Source: Candidatus Dormiibacterota bacterium
GTDB taxonomy: Bacteria > Chloroflexota > Dormibacteria > UBA8260
Length of the DNA: 8,024 nt
Assembly (NCBI GenBank): GCA_955652455.1
Contig: CATPBU010000038.1
Span: forward strand, 1 to 8,024
Direction of reading: 5' to 3'
This document shows, piece by piece, positions 1 through 5,848 of this stretch (within the stretch, counting starts at the first letter, position 1; every line of letters begins with the position of its first letter). The translations under genes and the position numbers were made by a program. Below the pieces are notes generated by a model. It had not been told where the DNA came from. It did no database searches and saw nothing but the letters and a program-made list of their open reading frames with translations.

Positions 1-1098
1 CAGATGGAGCGGTTCATCCACTGCGGCACGTACCTCTACCAGGTCCCGGTGGTCGGTGAATTGGCGGCGCGCCTGGCCGAGCTGACGCCGGGCCGGCTGG
101 AGAAGACGTTCTTCTCCAACAGCGGTGCCGAGGCGGTCGAGGGAGCGCTGCGCCTGGCGCGCGCCTTCACCGGGCGAAGCGAGTTCATCGCCCTGGAGAC
201 GGGTTTCCACGGTCGCACCAACGCCACGCTGGCCGTCACAGGCAACCGCAAGCGCAAGCAGCACGGCGGCCCGTACCTCGGCGGTGTCGCCTTTGCGCCG
301 GCTCCGCACCCCACGCGCTGCCGCATCTGCGACGGACGGTGCAGCCTGCGCTGCGCTGATGCCATCGAGGACGTCATCAACTACCAGACGTCGGGGAACG
401 TGGCAGCCTTCATTGCCGAGCCGGTTCTCGGGGAGGCGGGCATCGTGGTCCCGCACCCGGAGTACTTTCAACGGGCCAAGGAAATCCTCGACCGCCACGG
501 CATCCTGCTGATCATCGACGAGGTGCAGACGGGATTCGGTCGCACCGGGAGGATGTTCGGGATTGAGCACTACGGCGTGGAGCCGGACATCATGACCATG
601 GCCAAGGGGATCGCCAGCGGATTCCCACTCGGCGGCTTCATCGCTCGACCGGAGATCGCCGACTCGTTTCAGCCCGGCGAGCACCTGTCGACGTTCGGCG
701 GCAATCCGGTTGCCTGCGCAGCAGCGCTAGCAACCCTGGAGGTCATCGAGGACGAGGGGCTCTGTGAGAAGAGCGCGCGCCTCGGCGAGTGGCTGATCGG
801 CAGGCTCGAGGAGTTGGCAACTCGACATCCTGCGGTCGGCGAGGTGCGCGGCAAGGGCCTGATGGTTGGCGTCGAGTTGGTCGACAGCAAGCAGACGATG
901 ACCCCCGCAGCGGAGCTCGCCATTCGGGTGCGGACCGCCTGCCGCGAGCGCGGTCTCATCATCGGCATCGGCGGGTTCTTCGGCAATGTGCTGCGCATCC
1001 AGCCACCGCTGGTCGTCAGCGAAGAGCAGCTTGCGTCCGCTGTGGCAACCCTCGATGAGGTGCTCAGCGACGGGACAGATCACCTCCCGGCCAGGTAG
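1..1098 (+). CDS. Class-III PLP-dependent aminotransferase (4-aminobutyrate / alanine-glyoxylate type), 5' partial
   Basis: This enzyme moves an amino group between an amine or amino acid and a 2-oxo acid using pyridoxal phosphate; it is probably cytosolic. The reading frame is open from base 1, and the ATG at 4 is an internal Met: family members are about 430-450 residues, so some 65-80 N-terminal residues lie beyond the left edge. Counting from Met at base 4, visible motifs are SGAEA (40-44, PLP phosphate binding), GFHGRT (67-72), the pyridine-binding Asp in IIDEVQTG (Asp172), the Schiff-base Lys in MAKGIASGFPLGG (Lys201) and STFGGNP (229-235). All catalytic residues in the visible part are intact. 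A Cys cluster, CRICDGRCSLRC (106-117), lies between the cofactor-binding segments. The TAG stop overlaps the tail of the convergent amidase gene. GABA, beta-alanine, ornithine-like amines or alanine/glyoxylate are all possible substrates. The fold is certain; the substrate is not. Confidence 0.93.
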   Translation, partial: QMERFIHCGTYLYQVPVVGELAARLAELTPGRLEKTFFSNSGAEAVEGALRLARAFTGRSEFIALETGFHGRTNATLAVTGNRKRKQHGGPYLGGVAFAPAPHPTRCRICDGRCSLRCADAIEDVINYQTSGNVAAFIAEPVLGEAGIVVPHPEYFQRAKEILDRHGILLIIDEVQTGFGRTGRMFGIEHYGVEPDIMTMAKGIASGFPLGGFIARPEIADSFQPGEHLSTFGGNPVACAAALATLEVIEDEGLCEKSARLGEWLIGRLEELATRHPAVGEVRGKGLMVGVELVDSKQTMTPAAELAIRVRTACRERGLIIGIGGFFGNVLRIQPPLVVSEEQLASAVATLDEVLSDGTDHLPAR

Positions 1099-2102
1099 TC
1101 CCTGCCGACCTCGCGGAGTTGCTGGTGCACGTCGGCGAGTGGTCCACGGCGCGGCGGCAGCCATTCCTTGCGGATCTTGGCCAGCGACGTGTAATTGATG
1201 TCGCAGACGTTGGCAAGTGGTGACTCGACCGCCTGGCTGACCAGCTGGTAGGCATCCATGACAGCGAGACCGTAGTCGGACACCAGCCAGTTGATGAGGT
1301 CGGTCTGAGCGATGCGGAACGCATCCTCGAGGGGACGCGCGGACCCGGTCGACATGATGTGCGTGTCGGACTCCAGTCGCGGCCACGGCGTCGGGCGACC
1401 CTTGACCAGGTCGATGGCAACGACCGTGTCCATGGCGCATTCGATGGCGACGCCGCAGGTCTCGCCCTCGCCCTGCCGAGCGTGGCCATCGCCGATCGAG
1501 AAGAGCGCTCCCTCGACATTGACCCCAAGAAAGCAGGTGATCCCGGCTTGCATCTCCGGGGTATCCATGTTGCCGCCATAGGCGTCGGGAACGAGCGCAG
1601 ACCTGACCTCGAGGTTGGCGGGAGCGACTCCCACGGTTCCGTGCATGGGCATCATCGGCAGGTCGACGGTGAAGTCACTCTCGCCGGCCTCGAAGTGACA
1701 CAGCCGGGCGGCGCGGTCGAGCTGCCACATCCAGACGATCTCGGGCAGAGGCTCCTGCAGGGTGGCGGTGAGGTGGGTGCTGGTGAGCGCACCGAACAGC
1801 GGCACCGTCGTCGACGCCGCCCAGTCACGGCTGGGCTCGATCGAGATGAAATGGACCGCCAGAGTGTCACCCGGCTGCGCGTCCTCGATGTAGAACGGAC
1901 CCGTCTGCGGATTGAGGAAGGGGAACTCACACACCACTGACACGAAGTCGGTGCGGGCTCGGACCCGGCCGGCGAAGCAGTCCTCGGTCCACAGCTCGAG
2001 AACGGCGCCGGGCTGCACCCGCATCACCGGCGCCGCGCCGCCGAAGGTCCAGGCGAACTGGTTCGCCTCAGGCGCGAACGTGATGACCCGCGGATCGGTC
2101 AC
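1080..2102 (-). CDS. Acetamidase/formamidase family protein
   Basis: This is a 340-residue protein of the FmdA/AmdA family (PF03069), whose characterised members hydrolyse formamide or acetamide to ammonia plus the acid in the cytosol. It has the family opening DPRVITFAPEANQFAWTFGG (3-22), TEDCFAGR (39-46), the segment ending in PGDTLAVHF (77-85), HGTVGVAP (154-161), GGNMD (176-180) and FSIGDGHARQGEGE (201-214). The order and spacing are typical, and the length matches the short form of the family rather than the roughly 400-residue mycobacterial formamidases. The frame is open further upstream to 2225, but that stretch is Arg/Pro-rich and lies inside the permease gene. The GTG at 2102 is the only start codon adjoining the conserved N-terminus, and it forms a GTGA overlap with the permease stop, so translation is probably coupled. 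No good Shine-Dalgarno precedes it, which fits coupling. The real substrate could be another small amide. Confidence 0.93.
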   Translation of the reverse strand: MTDPRVITFAPEANQFAWTFGGAAPVMRVQPGAVLELWTEDCFAGRVRARTDFVSVVCEFPFLNPQTGPFYIEDAQPGDTLAVHFISIEPSRDWAASTTVPLFGALTSTHLTATLQEPLPEIVWMWQLDRAARLCHFEAGESDFTVDLPMMPMHGTVGVAPANLEVRSALVPDAYGGNMDTPEMQAGITCFLGVNVEGALFSIGDGHARQGEGETCGVAIECAMDTVVAIDLVKGRPTPWPRLESDTHIMSTGSARPLEDAFRIAQTDLINWLVSDYGLAVMDAYQLVSQAVESPLANVCDINYTSLAKIRKEWLPPRRGPLADVHQQLREVGRDYLAGR

Positions 2103-3601
2103 GCGAACACGGACACTTCGGCATCGGCGGGGTCGGCGTCGAGGTGCACCAGCGACATCTCGGCGAGCCGGGCGGGGTGTCGGGTCGCCGAGTACGCGAG
2201 CACGATCACCCCGATCACAAGCCACACGCCCACAACGATGCCGGAGATTGAGGCGGGGTACGTCAGCGGCGCGATGAAGCTGAACACCTGGACACCGGCA
2301 GCGGCGAAGAACGCGGGGACGAACGCGACGACGCCGAGGATCGGCACCACCACGTGGAGCAACGCGTTGAAGTCCTCACGCCTATGGCGGAGGTAGTACC
2401 CAATGCAGGCGAGATCGCAGAGGATGTACACCCCCACGATGATGAGAACGATGATCGTCGCATCGAAGACGAAGGCGGTGGTCGGCCCGTAGACAAACCC
2501 GAGAATGAGAGGCGCTGCGAGGCCGACAACCCACTGGATGAGGACGGCCACGTATGGCGAACGGTAGCGAGGATGGAGAGTGGCGAGGAAGTGAGGCAGC
2601 AGGCGGATGCGCCCGAGCGCAAACGCCATCCGGGTGGAGACGTTGGAGCCGGCGTTGGCGTTGGCGATGGTCGAGTTGACGACGGCGAAGAAGACGAAGA
2701 CCCAGAAGATCCCGTATGAGGCCTTGGCCAGGCCCTGCCACGAGGCCGGTCCGGCGTTGGTCGCGAAGTTGGTGAACTTGTCGGGACCGAATGCGATATC
2801 GACCGCGTAGGTGGTGAAGATGTAGATGAGGCCGATGCCGATCGTGGCGCCCACCACCGCGATGCGGATGTTGCGCTTGGGGTTCACCGTCTCTTCAGCA
2901 AGCGGCGCGGCCGCCTCGAAGCCCGCGAAGGCGAGCACGGTGTAGATCGACCCGGCGATGATGCCGGTGATTCCCTTGTACGCATCGGGAGTGTGCGACG
3001 TACCGAACACGCTGAGGTCGTTGGACGAGCCCGCGTTGATGACGAAGAGAAACGCCAGGACGACGAAGACCACTATCTCGAAGGTCCCGAGCACGGTGCC
3101 CAACCTCGCCGAGAACCTGATTCCCCGGTAGCCGGCGAAGAGCACGATGAGCGAACCGAGGATCACCCACGGCCACCAGAGGTCCGGTGAGATGGACGGC
3201 CACTGCGAGTTCAGGGTGGCGGCGACGGTGAACCCCAGCTGCAGGAACAGCAGCGGGGGCACCAGGAGCTCGATAAACAGGTATCCCCATCCGACGAGGA
3301 AGCCGACCCCGGGATGAAGCCCCTGGGCGGTATACGTGGCCACGCTGCCCGCGGCGGGGATGTGCCGGGCCAGCTCGCCGATGGCGATGGCGGTGAAGAG
3401 GCACGCGATCAGCGCGAGCACGACGGCCAGAGGAAGCGAACCGCCGGCGTACGCTGCGCCGGCGGGGATCGACGCCGCGATGGCAGCGCCCGGCGCCATG
3501 GCCGTGATGCTCTGGAAGAGCACCTCGCGAAGGCCGACGGCTTCGCGACGAAGGCGCGCCGGTTCTCCGGCACCCGCGGCAACTGCGTTTACCTGGTTCA
3601 T
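2099..3601 (-). CDS. APC-superfamily amino acid/amine permease
   Basis: This 500-residue integral membrane transporter has about 12 hydrophobic helices, roughly at 27-50, 55-76, 100-128, 143-158, 172-190, 213-234, 247-270, 294-320, 350-372, 376-402, 413-436 and 450-472. APC-family signs include the unwound-helix-1 region SITAMAPGAAIAASIPAG (31-48), GYRGIRFSARLG (157-168), FAGFEAAAPLAEETVNPKRN (225-244), which is the conserved loop after helix 6, and STRMAFALGRIRLLP (322-336) followed by HPRYRSPY. Such proteins take up amino acids, polyamines or related amines by proton or sodium coupling. The ATG at 3601 is preceded by the purine-rich GGTGGGGG, four bases upstream, and by a promoter-like element. 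The stop overlaps the GTG of the amidase gene, so the two are one operon, and the substrate is probably connected with the amidase's. I cannot tell the substrate from sequence alone. Confidence 0.94.
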   Translation of the reverse strand: MNQVNAVAAGAGEPARLRREAVGLREVLFQSITAMAPGAAIAASIPAGAAYAGGSLPLAVVLALIACLFTAIAIGELARHIPAAGSVATYTAQGLHPGVGFLVGWGYLFIELLVPPLLFLQLGFTVAATLNSQWPSISPDLWWPWVILGSLIVLFAGYRGIRFSARLGTVLGTFEIVVFVVLAFLFVINAGSSNDLSVFGTSHTPDAYKGITGIIAGSIYTVLAFAGFEAAAPLAEETVNPKRNIRIAVVGATIGIGLIYIFTTYAVDIAFGPDKFTNFATNAGPASWQGLAKASYGIFWVFVFFAVVNSTIANANAGSNVSTRMAFALGRIRLLPHFLATLHPRYRSPYVAVLIQWVVGLAAPLILGFVYGPTTAFVFDATIIVLIIVGVYILCDLACIGYYLRHRREDFNALLHVVVPILGVVAFVPAFFAAAGVQVFSFIAPLTYPASISGIVVGVWLVIGVIVLAYSATRHPARLAEMSLVHLDADPADAEVSVFA

Positions 3602-3639
3602 CGCGCCCCCACCAGCAACGGCTCCGGCTGTCGGGCGGC

Positions 3640-3668
3640 ACTGTAGCGCCGATCGGCCGAATCAGCAA
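3640..3668 (-). promoter_or_regulatory. Sigma-70-like promoter of the permease-amidase operon
   Basis: Read on the minus strand, TTGCTG (3668-3663) is followed after exactly 17 bases by TACAGT (3645-3640). The -10 fits the TAnnnT pattern of high-GC bacteria, and the -35 keeps the TTG core. The predicted transcript would start about 7 bases further on, leaving a leader of about 35 bases with a purine-rich ribosome site before the permease ATG. The element sits in the 88-base gap between the metallopeptidase stop and the permease start, so the operon need not depend on the metallopeptidase promoter. This rests on motif match only. Confidence 0.5.
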
Positions 3669-3689
3669 TCCTGCAGCGCGCGGTCTGCG

Positions 3690-4061
3690 TCAGTGGCGCA
3701 GCCGGGTCTGGCCGATGTCGTCGTGGTCCATGCCGAAGTAGTGCGCCACCTCGTGGAGCACGGTATCGTGCACCTGGTCGACGAGCTCCGCGTACGAGCC
3801 GCACCAACGCTCGATGTGGCCCTGCAGCAGGACGATCCGTTTCGGGTATGAGTACGCGCTGAACACCGAGTCCTCACCGCCTTCATAGAAGCCGAGGACG
3901 TTCTCGTCGATGTCGTTGTCGCGGTCGTAGGCGGTCGCGGCCGGCTGGACGGTGATGATCAGGTTGTCCGCGTCCATGCGAGCCCGCAGCGGTACCGGGA
4001 TGCCGTCGAGCGCATCATCGGCGATGCGCTCGAACTCGTCGGCGGAAACGTGATACGGCAC
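3690..4061 (-). CDS. Small metallopeptidase family protein (PF06262-like minimal zincin)
   Basis: This is a small soluble protein of 123 residues from the chosen start. The zinc-binding helix is [11 protein letters not shown] (103-113), an HExxHxxGxxH motif near the C-terminus. His103, His107 and His113 are the predicted zinc ligands and Glu104 the general base. Upstream, VLGFYEGG (55-62) and [14 protein letters not shown] (73-86) match the beta-strand and substrate-edge segments of the PF06262 family, and the overall length is normal. The third position is His, whereas many relatives have Asp there. Three in-frame GTG starts exist, at 4097, 4076 and 4061. I chose 4061 because family proteins begin only a few residues before the S-x-x-E-F segment (here VSADEF), and a weak GGA lies just upstream; the longer forms add 5 or 12 Pro/His-rich residues. 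The biological role of this family is essentially unknown, and it is unlikely to be linked functionally to its neighbours. Confidence 0.85.
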   Translation of the reverse strand: MPYHVSADEFERIADDALDGIPVPLRARMDADNLIITVQPAATAYDRDNDIDENVLGFYEGGEDSVFSAYSYPKRIVLLQGHIERWCGSYAELVDQVHDTVLHEVAHYFGMDHDDIGQTRLRH

Positions 4062-4169
4062 CTGTCCAGCATGCACCAACGGCGCCGGGTGTCTCACTGG
4101 TGGACGGGCGGCGGCGAGCAGGTCAGTCCCGCTGGGGGTGCATCGACGCGATCGCGGCTAGCGGACGCC

Positions 4170-4198
4170 TCACGTCGCGCGGCGACCGCGCGTATGCT
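4170..4198 (+). promoter_or_regulatory. Candidate trpB2 promoter with palindromic spacer (possible operator)
   Basis: TATGCT at 4193-4198 fits a TAnnnT -10 box and would give a leader of about 35 bases before the trpB2 ATG. Immediately upstream, 4176-4192 is a perfect inverted repeat, CGCGCGG-CGA-CCGCGCG. These 17 bases are exactly the normal distance between -35 and -10. The corresponding -35 hexamer (4170-4175, TCACGT) is poor, which would fit a promoter needing an activator or a repressed weak promoter. The palindrome is built from CpG steps common in GC-rich DNA, so chance is possible. Confidence 0.35.
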
Positions 4199-4225
4199 CC
4201 GCCGCACCAGCGAGATCGGTGACAC

Positions 4226-4230
4226 GGAGG
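4226..4230 (+). promoter_or_regulatory. Ribosome binding site that fixes the trpB2 start
   Basis: GGAGG lies 8 bases before the ATG at 4239, ideal Shine-Dalgarno spacing. It decides the start against the open frame that reaches back to 4050, whose extra 63 residues are Arg/Ser-rich and resemble no family sequence. Confidence 0.8.
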
Positions 4231-4238
4231 ACAACGCG

Positions 4239-5606
4239 ATGCCCACGAAGTTCATGCTGACCGAAGACGAACTTCCAGAGCGTTGGTACAACATCCTCGC
4301 CGACCTTCCGGAACCGCTCGGCGCCTTCCTGAGCCCGCGGACGCTCGAGCCCCTGACGCCCCCGGATCTCACCCCGATCTTCCCGATGGCGATCATCGGC
4401 CAGGAGGTGTCAACGGAGCGCTGGGTCGAGATCCCCGACCGAGTCCGCGACATCTACAAGATGTGGAGGCCGACGCCGCTGTACCGCGCCAAGCGACTCG
4501 AAAAGGCGCTCGATACCCCCGCTCGCATCTTCTTCAAGTACGAGGGGGTGTCACCGGCGGGCTCGCACAAGCCCAACACGGCGGTTCCTCAGGCCTACTA
4601 CAACGCCGAGGAGGGGATCAAAAGGCTGACCACCGAGACCGGCGCAGGCCAGTGGGGATCGGCCCTGGCGTTCGCCGGCGGCCTGTTCGGCCTCGAGGTG
4701 ATGGTCTACATGGTCAAGGTCTCGTTCCAGCAGAAGCCGTACCGGCGAGCCCTGATGGAGACCTGGGGAGCCACCGTCCTGCCCTCGCCGACGGACCGAA
4801 CTGAGTTCGGCCGCAGTGTCCTCGCCGAGGCGCCGGAGTCGCCGGGGAGCTTGGGAATCGCCATCTCCGAAGCCGTCGAAGACGCCGCGACCCGAGATGA
4901 CAGCCATTACTCGCTCGGATCCGTCGTCAACCACGTTCTTCTGCACCAGACCGTCGTCGGGCTCGAGGCCAAGCGGCAGATTGAGATGGCCGATGCGTAT
5001 CCCGATGTCGTCATCGGGTGTGTCGGCGGCGGTTCCAACTTCGCCGGCCTCGCCTACCCGTTCCTCGCTGACCGGCTGGCGGGCACCACCAAGACTCGTT
5101 TCATCGCCGCGGAGCCGGCAGCCTGTCCCACCCTGACGCGGGGAATCTACGCCTACGACTTCGGCGACACCGCGGGCATGGGACCGGTAGTGCCCATGTA
5201 CACGCTCGGCCACAACTTCATCCCCGACACGATTCATGCCGGCGGCCTGCGCTACCATGGTGACGCGCCCTCGCTGTGCCTGCTCGTCAAGCACGGCCAC
5301 ATTGAAGCGCGCGCGTACAAGCAGAACGAGTGCTTCGCCGAAGCCGTGCGGTTTGCTCGCAGCGAGGGCATCCTGCCCGCACCCGAGCCATCCCACGCGC
5401 TCCGCGCCGTTGCCGAAGAGGCCGCGGCTGCACGCGAGGCCGGAGACTCGCGCGTGATCCTCTTCAACCTGTCGGGCCACGGTCACTTCGACATGGGCGC
5501 CTACGACGCCTACTTCGCGGGGACGCTCAAGGACGTCGAGCTCCCGCAGGCGCGGCTCGACTCGGCCTTGGCAGAGCTGCCCAAGGTGGCGGTCGGGACG
5601 GCTTAG
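4239..5606 (+). CDS. trpB2: TrpB-like PLP-dependent enzyme (tryptophan synthase beta chain, TrpB2 type)
   Basis: This 455-residue fold-type II PLP enzyme is of the TrpB2 subgroup. Members condense L-serine or O-phosphoserine with indole to make L-tryptophan, usually without a TrpA partner. The long N-terminal region (1-75), including [17 protein letters not shown], is typical of TrpB2 and absent from classical TrpB. Motifs are [12 protein letters not shown] (77-88), SPAGSHKPN with Schiff-base Lys111, TETGAGQWG (132-140) with catalytic Glu133, where TrpB2 proteins have Trp and classical TrpB has His, the phosphate-binding loop GGGSN (263-267), LPAPEPSHA with Glu383, and NLSGHGHFD (410-418) near the cofactor nitrogen. 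All key residues are present. The start is fixed by a GGAGG site. No trpA or other trp gene is in the window: upstream is the divergent metallopeptidase and downstream a hairpin followed by an exporter operon, so it is apparently monocistronic. A role in indole salvage is inferred. Confidence 0.94.
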   Translation: MPTKFMLTEDELPERWYNILADLPEPLGAFLSPRTLEPLTPPDLTPIFPMAIIGQEVSTERWVEIPDRVRDIYKMWRPTPLYRAKRLEKALDTPARIFFKYEGVSPAGSHKPNTAVPQAYYNAEEGIKRLTTETGAGQWGSALAFAGGLFGLEVMVYMVKVSFQQKPYRRALMETWGATVLPSPTDRTEFGRSVLAEAPESPGSLGIAISEAVEDAATRDDSHYSLGSVVNHVLLHQTVVGLEAKRQIEMADAYPDVVIGCVGGGSNFAGLAYPFLADRLAGTTKTRFIAAEPAACPTLTRGIYAYDFGDTAGMGPVVPMYTLGHNFIPDTIHAGGLRYHGDAPSLCLLVKHGHIEARAYKQNECFAEAVRFARSEGILPAPEPSHALRAVAEEAAAAREAGDSRVILFNLSGHGHFDMGAYDAYFAGTLKDVELPQARLDSALAELPKVAVGTA

Positions 5607-5628
5607 AAGGACTCCCGGGTCAGCCCGA

Positions 5629-5656
5629 GGCGGGCGGCGGACAGTCGCCGCTCGCT
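5629..5656 (+). terminator. GC-rich hairpin downstream of trpB2, likely terminator without U-tract
   Basis: Bases 5629-5639 pair with 5646-5656 as an 11-bp stem (nine Watson-Crick pairs and two G-T wobbles) around the six-base loop GACAGT. The stem starts 22 bases after the trpB2 stop, a typical terminator position. No T-run follows, so it would be the T-less type common in high-GC bacteria, or simply an mRNA 3'-end stabiliser. It separates trpB2 from the exporter genes. Confidence 0.45.
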
Positions 5657-5705
5657 GGGAACGGCAGTCGAGTCTGGGGCTGGCCCGTCTACGGATCGGG
5701 GCAGT

Positions 5706-5722
5706 GGAGGCATTTCCCGATG
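5706..5722 (+). promoter_or_regulatory. Strong Shine-Dalgarno plus ATG: alternative upstream start of the exporter ATPase
   Basis: GGAGG (5706-5710) lies nine bases before an ATG (5720) in frame with the ATPase gene, with no stop between them. Using it would add 43 residues ([15 protein letters not shown]...) that do not resemble the N-terminus of DrrA-type ATPases. It may be the true initiation site, an upstream in-frame leader start or a coincidence. The preferred start at 5849 has no comparable ribosome site. Confidence 0.3.
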
Positions 5723-5830
5723 ACCGATGACTTTTGGCTGCGCGCCTGGTCATACCCACGACAGCGTCCGAACACGACCGCAAGGGCCTTGATGGATACC
5801 ATCCGGCACGACGGCACCAGCACCGCTCGC

Positions 5831-5839
5831 TGGCACAAT
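5831..5839 (+). promoter_or_regulatory. Weak extended -10 candidate before the exporter operon
   Basis: TGG followed by CACAAT resembles an extended -10 (TGn plus a TAnAAT-like hexamer with C in the first position). It ends 9 bases before the ATG at 5849, so a transcript from here would be leaderless or nearly so, consistent with the missing Shine-Dalgarno. There is no clear -35. GCACCA (5814-5819) and TGGTGC (5839-5844) form a 6-bp dyad around it. This is weak evidence. Confidence 0.2.
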
Positions 5840-5848
5840 GGTGCGTCG

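Noticed and set aside
2103..2225. Upstream extension of the amidase frame to 2225
   Set aside because: It lies wholly inside the permease C-terminal coding region and is Arg/Pro-rich; conserved amidase sequence starts right after the GTG at 2102.
2651..2670. Tandem GGCGTT-like repeat inside the permease gene
   Set aside because: It simply encodes the alternating Asn-Ala residues (NANA) of helix 8; two units are not a meaningful repeat array.
2895..3668. Minus-strand frame of 257 codons over the permease gene
   Set aside because: Another-frame shadow of the permease: Arg/Pro-rich and without hydrophobic helices.
4050..4238. 63-residue N-terminal extension of the trpB2 frame
   Set aside because: The stretch is Arg/Ser-rich with no family similarity, overlaps the divergent metallopeptidase gene, and a perfect GGAGG-N8-ATG lies at 4226-4241.
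5611..5627. Second inverted repeat around CCCGGG just after trpB2
   Set aside because: Only about four bases pair convincingly; the neighbouring 11-bp stem is the better structure.
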